This document shows, piece after piece, positions 43,322-54,843 of a stretch of DNA of 64,000 bases. The notes below the pieces were generated by a model. That model searched no databases and was not told the origin of the DNA. It saw nothing but the letters and a program-made list of their open reading frames with translations. How positions within the stretch are numbered: position 1 is the first letter of the stretch; each line of letters begins with the position of its first letter. The translations under genes and the position numbers were made by a program. The stretch is from Mycobacterium sp. (lineage in GTDB: Bacteria; Actinomycetota; Actinomycetes; Mycobacteriales; Mycobacteriaceae): assembly GCA_025965975.1 (NCBI GenBank), contig JAOPVX010000314.1, positions 1 to 64,000 of the forward strand, in the 5' to 3' direction.

Positions 43322-44293
43322 TCATCGCAGCTTGACGACGACCTTGCCCTTGGCCGTTCGGTCCTCCAGTGAGGCGATCGCGTCGGCAGCGCGCTCGAGC
43401 GGATAGACGATCGGCTCCGGCGCCGACACCTTGCCGGATGCCAGCAGCGGCTCCAGCTCCGCCCATTGCTCGCCCAGATATCCGGGGTGAGTCAGTGACC
43501 AGGCTCCCCAGCCGACGCCGACGGCATCGACGTTGTTCAGTAGCAGCCTGTTGACCTTGATGGTCGGGATGTCGCCACCGGTGAAGCCGATGACCAGCAG
43601 CCGGCCGCCCTGGGCCAGGGAGCGTAGCGAGTCGGTGAACCGGTCGCCTCCGACCGGGTCGACCACGATGTCCACGCCTCGCCCGCCGGTGAGCGCCTTG
43701 ACGGCGTCCTTGAATCCGTCGGCCAGCACCACATCCGACGCCCCTGCCGCCTTGGCGACTGCGATCTTGTCCTCTGTGCTCACCACCGCGATGGTGCGAG
43801 CCGCGCCCCAGGCGGGCGCCAACCGCAGTGTGGACGTGCCGACGCCGCCTGCCGCCCCGTGCACCAAGACGGTTTCACCGTCGGCCAGCCGGCCACGGGT
43901 GCGCAGCGCGTGGTGCACCGTCAGATCGTTGAACAGCAGACCCGCACCGGCCTCGAAGGACACCGTGTCCGGCAGCTTGAACACTCGATCGGGTTGCAAC
44001 GCAACGACTTCGGCCATCGCCCCGGACAGCATTGTCAGCCCCGCAATGCGATCACCGGCCGTCACGTGCGCACCGTCGGGCGCGCTGCGCACCACGCCCG
44101 CGACCTCGGCCCCCGGGGTGTAGGGCATCTCGGGCTTGTACTGGTAGAGCCCCCGCGATTGCAGGGCATCGGGAAACGCCACACCCGCGGCGTGCACGTC
44201 GATGAGGACCTCACCGTCACCGCTTGGCTCCGCAACCTCGACGACTTGCGCCGCCTGCGGGCCATCGAGCCGGGCTATCTGTATCGCACGCAT
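43322..44293 (-). CDS. Zinc-independent medium-chain NADPH:quinone oxidoreductase
   Basis: 323 residues from ATG 44293 (GAGAGG upstream). GroES-like N-domain with GVAFPDALQSRGLYQYKPEMP and PGAEVAGVV, NADPH-binding VLVHGAAGGVGTSTLRLA (about 140-157), and DIVVDPVGGDRFTDSLRSL. The zinc ligands of alcohol dehydrogenases are absent, as in the QOR/MDR branch that reduces quinones or enones. It is convergent with the broken CocE gene and divergent from the next dehydrogenase, with only 43 bp between starts. Confidence 0.85.
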   Translation of the reverse strand: MRAIQIARLDGPQAAQVVEVAEPSGDGEVLIDVHAAGVAFPDALQSRGLYQYKPEMPYTPGAEVAGVVRSAPDGAHVTAGDRIAGLTMLSGAMAEVVALQPDRVFKLPDTVSFEAGAGLLFNDLTVHHALRTRGRLADGETVLVHGAAGGVGTSTLRLAPAWGAARTIAVVSTEDKIAVAKAAGASDVVLADGFKDAVKALTGGRGVDIVVDPVGGDRFTDSLRSLAQGGRLLVIGFTGGDIPTIKVNRLLLNNVDAVGVGWGAWSLTHPGYLGEQWAELEPLLASGKVSAPEPIVYPLERAADAIASLEDRTAKGKVVVKLR

Positions 44294-44336
44294 GGCGGCC
44301 TCTCTGTCGTCAATCAGCACCATTTAACATCGCCCA

Positions 44337-45434
44337 ATGCGCGACGCCCGCGCCGCGGTCTTGCTCGACGCCGGCACCGACCCACAGCTGATCGACGTAC
44401 AGGTTCGCGATCCCGTCGACGACGAGGTGCTTGTCCGCATCGACGCGGTCGGCATCTGTCATACCGACATCAGCGTGGCCGCGCGATGGCCTGCGCGGCG
44501 GACTCCAATGGTATTTGGCCACGAGGGTGCGGGCACCGTGGCGGCGGTCGGGTCGCGAGCCGACATCAAGGTTGGGCAACCGGTCGTGCTCTCGTTCGCG
44601 AGCTGCGGTCACTGCAGCGACTGCGCATCCGGCAGACCCGGCTACTGCGAACGCTCGACAGATCTCAACATGCGCGGCGACGGCGGTGACGAGACAAGCG
44701 CGTTCAGCCGTTACGGCAGCCCGATCGCCGGCGGCTTCTTCGGGCAGTCCAGCCTCGCGACGTATGCCATTGCCCGCCAACAAAATACGGTTGCACTCGC
44801 GCAAGCGATCGATCCGGCGATGGCTGCCCCGCTCGGCTGCAGCGTGCAAACTGGTGTCGGCACCGTGCTCAACACGTTGGCGCCGCAACGAGACGATGTC
44901 GTCGCGATCTTCGGCGCCGGTGCGGTGGGGCTCTCCGCGGTGATGGGCGCGCGGCTCGCGGGCGTTCGGAACATCGTGGCGGTCGACCCGGTCCCGCAGC
45001 GGCGCGCGCTGGCAATCGAACTTGGCGCCACCGCCACGGTCGACCCAACCGCCACCGACACGTCCGCGGCACTTCTCGACCTGACAAAGGGAGGCGCCAC
45101 CGCGGCCGTCGACACCACCGCAATCCCGGAAGTTCTCGGCACCGCGCTCGCGACGCTGCGGGCCCGCGGAACGCTTGCCGTGGTCGGACTCGGCGCCCCA
45201 ACGGCGGAGCTGCCCGTCGGGCTCATCATGGGCAGAGGCCTGACCGTGCGCGGTGTCGTGGAGGGTGAAAGCGATCGGCACACGTTCATCCCGGCGCTGG
45301 TCGACCTGTGGTCGCGGGGCGATCTGCCGCTCGACAGACTGATCACGACCTATCCATTCGATGACTTCGGCCACGCATGGTCAGCGGCCAAGGCAGGGCA
45401 CGTCGTGAAACCGGTACTGGTTACCGGACGGTAA
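44337..45434 (+). CDS. Zinc-dependent alcohol dehydrogenase (aryl/benzyl alcohol type)
   Basis: 365 residues. Catalytic zinc ligands in GICHTD (Cys) and FGHEGAGTV (His-Glu). Structural zinc cysteines in SCGHCSDCASGRPGYC, NAD site IFGAGAVGLSAVMGARLAG, and the C-terminal IMGRGLTVRGVVEGESD typical of benzyl-alcohol dehydrogenases. It oxidises alcohols to aldehydes with NAD. ATG at 44337, four bases after an AACATCGCCC leader, so a leaderless or weakly led message is possible. An inverted repeat overlaps its stop. Confidence 0.85.
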   Translation: MRDARAAVLLDAGTDPQLIDVQVRDPVDDEVLVRIDAVGICHTDISVAARWPARRTPMVFGHEGAGTVAAVGSRADIKVGQPVVLSFASCGHCSDCASGRPGYCERSTDLNMRGDGGDETSAFSRYGSPIAGGFFGQSSLATYAIARQQNTVALAQAIDPAMAAPLGCSVQTGVGTVLNTLAPQRDDVVAIFGAGAVGLSAVMGARLAGVRNIVAVDPVPQRRALAIELGATATVDPTATDTSAALLDLTKGGATAAVDTTAIPEVLGTALATLRARGTLAVVGLGAPTAELPVGLIMGRGLTVRGVVEGESDRHTFIPALVDLWSRGDLPLDRLITTYPFDDFGHAWSAAKAGHVVKPVLVTGR

Positions 45435-45453
45435 ACTCATAATTTACGTTTAC
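45431..45453. promoter_or_regulatory. Inverted repeat GTAAAC-N11-GTTTAC
   Basis: Six-bp arms around an AT-rich centre (TCATAATTTAC) overlap the stop of the alcohol dehydrogenase and lie 31 bp before the hydrolase start. It is a candidate promoter/operator for the hydrolase gene. A shorter alternative pairing is GTAAA-N7-TTTAC. Confidence 0.4.
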
Positions 45454-45484
45454 GGCAGCGTTGCCGAACTCGATGGGAGCACGC

Positions 45485-46453
45485 ATGGGACGTGGCCAGG
45501 AGGCCGGCTCGCCGGCCAGAAAATTCGCCGCGGCTGAGGCATTGCCGAAGGGCCGCGTCCTACCCGTCCGATCCAAGGACGGCATCCGGCTGCACGCCGA
45601 GGTATGGGGGCCCGAAAACGGCTATCCCATCGTGCTCTCGCATGGCATCACCTGCGCCCTGCGGGTATGGGCCTACCAGATCGCCGATCTGGCCAACGAC
45701 TACCGCGTCATCGCGTTCGACCACCGCGGCCACGGCCGCAGCGCCGTGCCGCCGCGTCGCGGCGGCTACAGCCTGGATATTTTGGCTGCCGACCTCGATG
45801 CGGTGCTCGAGGCCGCGCTTGCTCCCGGGGAACGTGCGGTCATCGCCGGGCATTCGATGGGCGGCATCGCGATCACGTCATGGGCCGAGCGGTATCCCGA
45901 TCGGGTGCGGCAGTGCGCCGACGCCGTCGCGCTGATCAACACCACCACCGGCGACCTGCTGCGCAACCTGCAGTTCTTTCCCGTGCCTCCGCCGCTGGTC
46001 GATGCGCGGGTGCGAGCGGCGGGAACCCTGCTCAAGACGTTTGGTGCTGCGCCACTGCTGCGCGCGGTGGACCGGCCGAGCCGGCGGTTTGTCTCAACGA
46101 TCGCGGTGGGCCGCGACGCCGACCCGGCCATCGCCGAGTTCATCTACGAGCTGTTCACCTCGACTCCGCCCGCGGGCCGCGGCGGCTGGGCCCGCACGCT
46201 GGTCGACGCGCTCGGTCCCGAGCACATCGGACTGAATAACCTGACGGTGCCCACGCTGGTGATCGGCAGCGCGAAAGACCGGCTGCTGCCGATGATTTCG
46301 TCGCGCTACATCGCCAGGATGGCGCCGAACCTCGCGTCGTTCGTTGAGCTGTCCGGCGGACACTGCGCGATCGTCGAGCGCCCCGACGAGGTCAACAAAC
46401 ACCTGCGGCTGCTGATCGAGTCGGTAACCGAGGACCAACGCGCCAGCTCGTAG
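45485..46453 (+). CDS. Alpha/beta hydrolase (Rv3171c/non-haem haloperoxidase-like)
   Basis: 322 residues from ATG 45485 (GGGAG six bases upstream; earlier starts at 45473 and 45461 are possible). VLSHGITCALRVWAYQ, FDHRGHGRSAVP, VIAGHSMGGIAITSWAE with the nucleophile Ser, VIGSAKDRLLPM with the Asp, and ELSGGHCAIVERP with the His. By position next to aofH and Rv3169/Rv3168 homologues it corresponds to Rv3171c (annotated hpx). The true substrate is unknown. Confidence 0.75.
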   Translation: MGRGQEAGSPARKFAAAEALPKGRVLPVRSKDGIRLHAEVWGPENGYPIVLSHGITCALRVWAYQIADLANDYRVIAFDHRGHGRSAVPPRRGGYSLDILAADLDAVLEAALAPGERAVIAGHSMGGIAITSWAERYPDRVRQCADAVALINTTTGDLLRNLQFFPVPPPLVDARVRAAGTLLKTFGAAPLLRAVDRPSRRFVSTIAVGRDADPAIAEFIYELFTSTPPAGRGGWARTLVDALGPEHIGLNNLTVPTLVIGSAKDRLLPMISSRYIARMAPNLASFVELSGGHCAIVERPDEVNKHLRLLIESVTEDQRASS

Positions 46454-46508
46454 CCGCCACCCGATGTCGCCGGCCCTGCGGCTCCTGACCGGGAGAAACG
46501 TTGCGCGC

Positions 46509-46800
46509 AAGCCCCTGGCTTCAGCTGGGGGACAAGCGCGTCTGGACTTGTCGGCGACGCCTGCTACCGTCACGGCTACAACTGAATCCCCCGGAGAGAT
46601 CCCAAGGTCAGGACATCGACCGGCGTCGGGGAAAGTAACCAACGAGGCCGCTGGCATCGCAGGTGTGGCGCCCGCAAGGGACAGAGTTGGTCGGCGCAAA
46701 CGCAAAAGCCCCCGGCTTACGGCGGTGCTGCGATGAGCACCGAGACAGCCGGACATCGGCACGCGGGAATCCCACGCCTTCAGGCGGGGGAGGATGTCAA
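46509..46800 (+). mobile_element. Decayed IS200/IS605-type element end (TnpB/guide-RNA region scar)
   Basis: Two hairpin-like landmarks, AAGCCCCTGGCTTCAGCTGG at 46510 and GGGAATCCCACGCCTTCAGG at 46765 followed by CGGGGGAGGATGTCAA, resemble those at the right ends of IS605/IS607 tnpB elements. AAGCCCCCGGCTTACGGCGG lies between them. No transposase or TnpB catalytic sequence remains. The right end falls exactly at the 3' end of aofH (stop 46797-46799). Family call from memory of such ends. The 46454-46796 gap has no other feature. Confidence 0.4.
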
Positions 46801-48143
46801 AGCGTCCGGTGCACCTCCGTGGCGGCACGCTTGCCCGACCGCACCGCGCCGTCGAGGAAACCGGTCCACTCGTCGGCGGTTTCGGTGCCCGCCCAGAAGA
46901 TGCCGTCGACAGGCCTGCGCAACCACGGCCCATACGTCGTCCACGAGCCCGGCGGGACCGCGGCCGTCGGTCCGCCAGGCGCGAATTCCTCTGTGCCCCA
47001 GCAATGATCGACATAGTCGATCGGGCGAGAGGCGGCGTCGCCGAACAGCGTCACGAATCCTTCCAGCGCCTGCTCGCGGCGCTGCTCGGGCGGCAGCGCA
47101 TCGAACGTGCGTGCATCCGTGAAGCCCAACAGGATGCCCGGGCCCGCGTCGCTCGGGCTGACGTCGAACGTGATGAACACCGGTCCCTCGTCGGACAGCG
47201 CTTCACCCGAGCGGCCGTCCTCGCGCCAAAACGGCGTCTCGTAGGCGACATACGCCTTGCTCAAATTGCCTTGCGGCCAGTGCTGGGCCAGCTTTTCGTA
47301 CTCGGGCGGCAGCGCCGGATCGAACGCGATCCCTGCCCGGTGTGCCGGCGGGACGGCCACGATGACGGCCTTGGCGGTGACGTCACCGCGATCGGAGCCG
47401 ACGGCAAGGGAGCCGTCGGAGCGCCGTTGGATGCTGCGCACGACCGCGTTCAGTACGACCCGCGGGCCCAGCTCTTCGGCCATCCGCAGCGCAATCTGCT
47501 GCGTGCCGCCTGGAAAGCGGTCTTGCTGAGCGCCGCCTTCGGTATCAAGCATGCGGCCGAGCCCACCCGCGGCCTTCACGTAGCGGACCGCGTGCAGCAT
47601 CGACACCTCATCGGGCTCGCAACCCCACGTCACCCGCGCCATGATGGCCATCAGATCCCGAGTCGACGCGCTGGCGTGCACGTAACGCAACCACTCGTCA
47701 AGGGTCTTGCCGTCGAGGATCTCGGCGATCGGCGAGGTCCACGGCTCGACCACCGGCACCCGCCGGCTCACGCGGTCGAACCGCCACTGGATGCGGGAAA
47801 CGTCGAGCAACTCGATGATCGACAGCCGCGGAATCGTGCTGCCATACGACCGAACCTTGCCGCGCCACAGGATCAAGTTCTTGCCGCGGCTATAGGTCCG
47901 CACCGTCTCGCAGCCCAGTTCTTGCGCCAGCGCGATGACGGCGTCCTGCGTCGGCCCGACGAACGTTCCGCCGAGATCGACCGGGGTGCCCGCGATAGTC
48001 GTCGTCGCCGAGCGTCCCCCGACGCGATCACGGCCTTCGAGAACAACGACGTCGTGCCCGAGCCGCACCAGATCACGGGCCGCAGACAGCCCCGCGAACC
48101 CGGCACCCACGATGACGACGTCAGCATTGGCTGGGATGGTCAC
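46797..48143 (-). CDS. aofH: Flavin-containing monoamine oxidase (Rv3170 homologue)
   Basis: 448 residues. FAD Rossmann motif [17 protein letters not shown] (about 9-25), [29 protein letters not shown], and C-terminal FAD segment [20 protein letters not shown]. This is the MAO/flavin amine oxidase layout at normal length. It would oxidise primary amines to aldehydes with release of peroxide. Position between the Rv3171c-like hydrolase and the Rv3169 homologue supports the aofH name. It is divergent from the LLM gene with only 19 bp between starts. Confidence 0.8.
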   Translation of the reverse strand: MTIPANADVVIVGAGFAGLSAARDLVRLGHDVVVLEGRDRVGGRSATTTIAGTPVDLGGTFVGPTQDAVIALAQELGCETVRTYSRGKNLILWRGKVRSYGSTIPRLSIIELLDVSRIQWRFDRVSRRVPVVEPWTSPIAEILDGKTLDEWLRYVHASASTRDLMAIMARVTWGCEPDEVSMLHAVRYVKAAGGLGRMLDTEGGAQQDRFPGGTQQIALRMAEELGPRVVLNAVVRSIQRRSDGSLAVGSDRGDVTAKAVIVAVPPAHRAGIAFDPALPPEYEKLAQHWPQGNLSKAYVAYETPFWREDGRSGEALSDEGPVFITFDVSPSDAGPGILLGFTDARTFDALPPEQRREQALEGFVTLFGDAASRPIDYVDHCWGTEEFAPGGPTAAVPPGSWTTYGPWLRRPVDGIFWAGTETADEWTGFLDGAVRSGKRAATEVHRTL

Positions 48144-48162
48144 GAGACTAGGCTCTCACGCC

Positions 48163-49155
48163 GTGGAGGTCATGACGGCGCTGTTCGGACCGACTGACGC
48201 GATCGAGCGGGCGCACGTGCTGCGGGAGGCCGGCGCCAGCGGAGTCTTCACCTTCGAGGGGCCGCACGACGTGTTCACCCCGCTGGCCTTGGCCGCCGCC
48301 GTCGAAGGCCTTGACCTGATGACCAACGTCGCGATCGCGTTTCCGCGCAACCCGATTCACCTCGCGCACCAGGCCAACGACCTGCAGTTGCTGACGAAAG
48401 GGCGGTTCACACTCGGCCTTGGTACGCAGGTGCGCACGCAGATCGAGAAGCGGTTCGGGGCGGAATTCGACCGGCCCGTCGCCCGGATGACGGAACTGGT
48501 GGGTGCCCTGCGGGCCATCTTCGCGGCCTGGAACTCCGGTGACCGACTCGATTTCCGCGGGCATTACTACCGGCACACGCTGATGACCCCGACGTTCAGC
48601 CCCGGCCCCAACCCGTACGGCCCGCCACCGATCTACGTCGGCGCGCTCGGGCCGCGGCTGACCCGGGCCACCGCCGAGGCCGCCGACGGCCTGCTCGTCA
48701 TGCCGTTCGGGTCGAAGCGGTTCCTGCACGAGGCGACGATGCCCGCGGTTCGGCAGGGATTGGCCGCCGCTGGACGCGACGCTGGCGACTTCGCCGTCGT
48801 CCCGGAAATCATCGTGTCCATGGGTGGCCAAGGAGATCAAGACCATGCCGCCACCCGTCGGCTGCTCGCGTTTTACGGGTCAACTCCTGCGTACCGCGCG
48901 GTCCTGGACGTGCACGGCTGGGGTGACCTGCAACCCGAGCTCAACAAGCTGTCCAAGCAGGGCCACTGGGAGGACATGGGGCGACTCATCGACGACGACA
49001 TCCTGCACACCATCGCGGCCTGCGGCAGCCCCGGCGAGATCGCCGCTCATATCCGCGACCGTGTGCACGGCGTCTCCGACCGGATCTGCGTCTACCAGCC
49101 GGGCCCGATCGCGGTGGAGTCACTCGCGGCGATCGTTGACGCGCTCAACGGCTGA
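48163..49155 (+). CDS. LLM-class F420/flavin-dependent oxidoreductase
   Basis: 330 residues from GTG 48163 (ATG 48172 is an alternative, but GGAGG would then be only two bases away). Bacterial luciferase-like barrel with FTFEGPHDVFTPLALAAAV, NVAIAFPRNPIHLAHQANDL, GLGTQVRTQIEKRFG and PIYVGALGPRLTRATAEAADG. In mycobacteria most such proteins use F420. It has no counterpart at this place in M. tuberculosis as I recall, so it belongs to an inserted block with the two monooxygenases that follow. Confidence 0.8.
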   Translation: MEVMTALFGPTDAIERAHVLREAGASGVFTFEGPHDVFTPLALAAAVEGLDLMTNVAIAFPRNPIHLAHQANDLQLLTKGRFTLGLGTQVRTQIEKRFGAEFDRPVARMTELVGALRAIFAAWNSGDRLDFRGHYYRHTLMTPTFSPGPNPYGPPPIYVGALGPRLTRATAEAADGLLVMPFGSKRFLHEATMPAVRQGLAAAGRDAGDFAVVPEIIVSMGGQGDQDHAATRRLLAFYGSTPAYRAVLDVHGWGDLQPELNKLSKQGHWEDMGRLIDDDILHTIAACGSPGEIAAHIRDRVHGVSDRICVYQPGPIAVESLAAIVDALNG

Positions 49156-49195
49156 GCCCCTATCGTGGTACCCAGGCGGACCAAAGGAGGTCTTC

Positions 49196-50677
49196 GTGGG
49201 CGCCCAAGAGGCCGAGTACTCCGACGTGCTGATCGTCGGCGCAGGAATCTCAGGGATCGGCGCCGCGTACCGCATCCACGACAAGAATCCTGGGCTGTCC
49301 TACACAGTGCTGGAGCGCCGTGAGCGGATCGGCGGCACCTGGGACTTGTTCCGCTATCCCGGCATCCGCTCCGACAGCGACATCTTCACCCTCAGCTTTC
49401 CCTACGAGCCGTGGACCAGGCCCGAGAACGTCGCGGACGGCCACGACATCCGGGTATATCTGACCGAGACCGCCCGCAAGCACGGCATCGACGAGCACAT
49501 CAGGTTCAACACCAAGGTCGTTTCGGCCGACTGGGACTCGGCCACCGACACGTGGACCGTGCAGACCGAGCAGGACGGCCTGCCCAAGACCTATGAGACC
49601 CGGTTCCTGTTCTTCGGCACCGGCTACTACAACTACGACGAGCCCTACCTTCCCGAGTTCCCTGGCATCGAGCAGTTCACCGGCGAGGTGGTGCACCCGC
49701 AGTTCTGGCCCGAGTCGCTGGACTGTTCCGGCAAACGTGTTGCGGTGATCGGTAGCGGGGCAACCGCAGTCAGCATGATCCCGTCGCTGACCGAGACAGC
49801 CGGGCACGTGACCATGCTGCAGCGCTCGCCCACCTACATGTTGTCGATGCCCCGTATCCACCCGGTCGTGCAGGCGATCCGAAAAGCCTTGCCGCTCAAG
49901 GCTGGCAACCGCGTCGTCCGGTGGTACAACACCACCTTCACGGTTTTGACGTACGTGGTGGCGCGTAAGGCGCCGCGCTTCAGTCGGTGGCTGATCCGCA
50001 GCAGGGCGAAACAGGCTCTGCCGCGGGACTATCCCGTCGACCTGCATTTCAAGCCCAAATACGACCCGTGGGATCAGCGGCTGTGCCTGATCCTCGACAA
50101 CGACCTGTACGCCGCCGTCGGCGACGGCCGCGCCGACGTCGTCACCGACCACATCGACCACTTCGACGCCGGCGGCATCGTGCTGCGCTCCGGTCAGCAC
50201 GTGGACGCCGACGTGATCGTCACCGCCACCGGCCTGCAGTTGCAGGCACTGGGCGGGGTTGAAGTGAGCATCGACGGCGCCGAGGTCAAGCCGCAGGACC
50301 GGTTCGTCTACAAGGAGCACATGCTCGAGGACATCCCGAACATGGCGTGGTGCGTCGGCTACATCAACGCATCCTGGACGCTACGGGCCGACCTGACCGC
50401 ACGCGCGGTGGCAAAACTATTGGCGTACATGGACTCCCATGGCTACACGCACGCATACCCGCACCTCGGCGACAAGCCGATGCCGGAGAAGCCTGCGTGG
50501 AACATCAACGCCGGCTACGTGCAACGCGCCGCGCATGTGCTGCCGAAGTCGGGCACGCACCGGCCATGGAACGTGCGGCACAACTACGTGCTCGACGCCA
50601 TCGACCATCGCTTCGACCGCATCGAGGAGTCGATGGTGTTCGGGCGCGCGGAGGCCAAGGAGGCCAGGTCGGCGTAG
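49196..50677 (+). CDS. Baeyer-Villiger-type FAD monooxygenase, first of a tandem pair
   Basis: 493 residues from GTG 49196 (AAAGGAGG five bases upstream). FAD motif IVGAGISGIGAAYRI, BVMO fingerprint FTGEVVHPQFW, NADPH motif VIGSGATAVSMIPSL, and WDLFRYPGIRSDSD. Closest named relatives are EthA-like ketone monooxygenases. These insert oxygen next to ketones or oxidise S and N atoms, which includes activation of thioamide prodrugs. It follows the LLM gene by 40 bp. Part of its sequence is nearly identical to the next gene. Confidence 0.85.
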   Translation: MGAQEAEYSDVLIVGAGISGIGAAYRIHDKNPGLSYTVLERRERIGGTWDLFRYPGIRSDSDIFTLSFPYEPWTRPENVADGHDIRVYLTETARKHGIDEHIRFNTKVVSADWDSATDTWTVQTEQDGLPKTYETRFLFFGTGYYNYDEPYLPEFPGIEQFTGEVVHPQFWPESLDCSGKRVAVIGSGATAVSMIPSLTETAGHVTMLQRSPTYMLSMPRIHPVVQAIRKALPLKAGNRVVRWYNTTFTVLTYVVARKAPRFSRWLIRSRAKQALPRDYPVDLHFKPKYDPWDQRLCLILDNDLYAAVGDGRADVVTDHIDHFDAGGIVLRSGQHVDADVIVTATGLQLQALGGVEVSIDGAEVKPQDRFVYKEHMLEDIPNMAWCVGYINASWTLRADLTARAVAKLLAYMDSHGYTHAYPHLGDKPMPEKPAWNINAGYVQRAAHVLPKSGTHRPWNVRHNYVLDAIDHRFDRIEESMVFGRAEAKEARSA

Positions 50678-50699
50678 TCGGCCCAAGGAGGGTGACCCA

Positions 50700-52223
50700 G
50701 TGAGTTCGAACGAACCCGAGTACAGCGATGTGCTGATCATCGGCGCCGGGTTTTCCGGCATCGGCGCCGCGTACCGCATCCACGAGAAGAACCCGGGGCT
50801 GTCCTACACCGTCCTGGAACGACGCGCCCGGCTCGGCGGAACGTGGGACCTGTTCCGCTATCCAGGCATCCGCTCCGACAGCGACATCTTCACTCTGTGC
50901 TTTCCGTGGGAGCCGTGGACGCGGCCCGAGATGATCGCCGATGGCGACCACATCTGGCAGTACATCGCCGACACGGCCCGCAAGCACGGCATCGACGAGC
51001 ACATCCGGTTCAACACCAAGGTCGTTTCGGCCGACTGGGACTCGGTCGCCGACACGTGGACCGTGCAGACCGAGCAGGACGGCCTGTCCAAGACCTATGA
51101 GACCCGGTTCCTGTTCTTCGGCACCGGCTACTACAACTACGACGAGCCTTACGCGCCAACGTTTCCCGGCATCGAGACCTTCACCGGTGCGGTCGTGCAC
51201 CCGCAGCACTGGCCCGACGGCTTCGACTACACCGGCAAGAGGCTGGTGGTCATCGGCAGCGGCGCGACCGCGGTCAGCATGATCCCGTCGCTGACGGAGC
51301 ATGCCAGTCACGTGACGATGCTGCAGCGCACGCCGTCGTACATGCTCTCCGCGGTGAAGGTGGAACCGACGGCCAACGCGATCCGGCGATGGTTGCCGCT
51401 GCCGATGGCCCATTGGATCGTTCGCTGGCGAAATGCCCTCGTGGCCGCGCTGTTGTGGGTGGTGGCACGTAGAGCGCCTGGCTTCAGTAAGCGCATGATC
51501 CGACGGATCGCGGAGCGTAACCTGCCGCCGGGCTACGACATCGACACTCACTTCAAGCCGCCCTACAACCCGTGGGATCAGCGGATGTGCTTCATCGTCG
51601 GGGCCGACCTCTATAAGGCCATCAGCGACGGTGAAGTGGAGATGGTCACCGACCACGTCGACCACGTGGACGCCACCGGCATCGTGGTCAGATCGGGGCG
51701 CCATCTCGACGCCGACGTGATCATTACCGCCACCGGCATACAGCTGCAGGGGCTGGGTGGCATCACGGTCAACATCGACGGGGAGTCGATAACTCCGCAC
51801 GACAGGTTCATCTACCGCCGCCACCTGCTCGACGACGTCCCGAATGCGGCCTGGTGCATGGGCTATACGAACGCCTCGTGGACGCTCGGGGCGGACCTGA
51901 CCGCACAGGCCGTCGCGAAGCTGTTGGCGTACATGCACTCTCATGGCTACACGCATGCGTATCCGCATCTGGGCGGTGTCGACATGCCCGAACAGCCCGC
52001 GTTCAACCTGCAGTCGGGTTACGTGCTGCGCTCGCTGGACGCGCTACCCAAGTCGGGAACCAGCAGGCCGTGGGCGCTTACGCACAACTTCGTGCGTGAC
52101 GTGGCCGGCAGGCCCTTCGAGTCCATCGAGGAGTCGATGGTGTTCGGCCGCGCGGCTACGGTGTCCGCAGGGTCAGCCCAGTCCCGAGCAACTGCGACAC
52201 CGACAACCCGAATGTCGTCTTGA
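50700..52223 (+). CDS. Baeyer-Villiger-type FAD monooxygenase, second of a tandem pair
   Basis: 507 residues from GTG 50700 (AAGGAGGG nearby). IIGAGFSGIGAAYRI, FTGAVVHPQHW and VIGSGATAVSMIPSL give the same fingerprints as its neighbour. The N-terminal and C-terminal thirds are close paralogues, while residues about 215-275 differ strongly (AIRRWLPLPMAHWIVRW against AIRKALPLKAGNRVVRW). The pair arose by tandem duplication and probably takes different substrates. The gap to the first gene is 22 bp. Confidence 0.85.
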   Translation: MSSNEPEYSDVLIIGAGFSGIGAAYRIHEKNPGLSYTVLERRARLGGTWDLFRYPGIRSDSDIFTLCFPWEPWTRPEMIADGDHIWQYIADTARKHGIDEHIRFNTKVVSADWDSVADTWTVQTEQDGLSKTYETRFLFFGTGYYNYDEPYAPTFPGIETFTGAVVHPQHWPDGFDYTGKRLVVIGSGATAVSMIPSLTEHASHVTMLQRTPSYMLSAVKVEPTANAIRRWLPLPMAHWIVRWRNALVAALLWVVARRAPGFSKRMIRRIAERNLPPGYDIDTHFKPPYNPWDQRMCFIVGADLYKAISDGEVEMVTDHVDHVDATGIVVRSGRHLDADVIITATGIQLQGLGGITVNIDGESITPHDRFIYRRHLLDDVPNAAWCMGYTNASWTLGADLTAQAVAKLLAYMHSHGYTHAYPHLGGVDMPEQPAFNLQSGYVLRSLDALPKSGTSRPWALTHNFVRDVAGRPFESIEESMVFGRAATVSAGSAQSRATATPTTRMSS

Positions 52224-52280
52224 ACCGGTCGGCGAGGTGAGACGGGCTGGCCTCCTACCTCAACTCGACAGGAGGCCACC

Positions 52281-52451
52281 GTGGCCGTCGCGGTCATCGG
52301 CGTGATCGCTGTCGGCGCCGCGTTGGCCGGCATGGCGTTCGGCCGCCTGGTGTCGGCGGTTGTCGACGATCGGACCGCGTTCTATCCCAACTGGTTCTAC
52401 CTGCTGGTCGAGGCGGCTGCAGCGGGCGCCTTATTTGCGGTTTCGGCGTGA
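52281..52451 (+). CDS. Small two-helix membrane protein
   Basis: 56 residues from GTG 52281, with CAGGAGG five bases upstream. Helix 1 VAVIGVIAVGAALAGMAFG, a short polar turn with DDRTAFYPNW, helix 2 LLVEAAAAGALFAVSA. It follows the monooxygenases and may be co-transcribed. Function unknown; the clear ribosome site and hydrophobic pattern are the only support. Confidence 0.55.
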   Translation: MAVAVIGVIAVGAALAGMAFGRLVSAVVDDRTAFYPNWFYLLVEAAAAGALFAVSA

Positions 52452-52490
52452 TAGCCGGCGCGCTCAGCGCGGGTAATCACGCCCAAATCA

Positions 52491-54820
<2,330 letters not shown>

Positions 54821-54843
54821 TTACGATACGGTGGGTAGCGTTA
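54821..54843. promoter_or_regulatory. Imperfect palindrome between the kinase gene and tetR
   Basis: TTACGATAC and GTAGCGTTA (7 of 9 positions complementary) flank a 5-bp spacer in the 46-bp divergent region. Its place next to both starts fits a TetR operator controlling itself and the Rv3168/Rv3169 pair. Confidence 0.5.
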
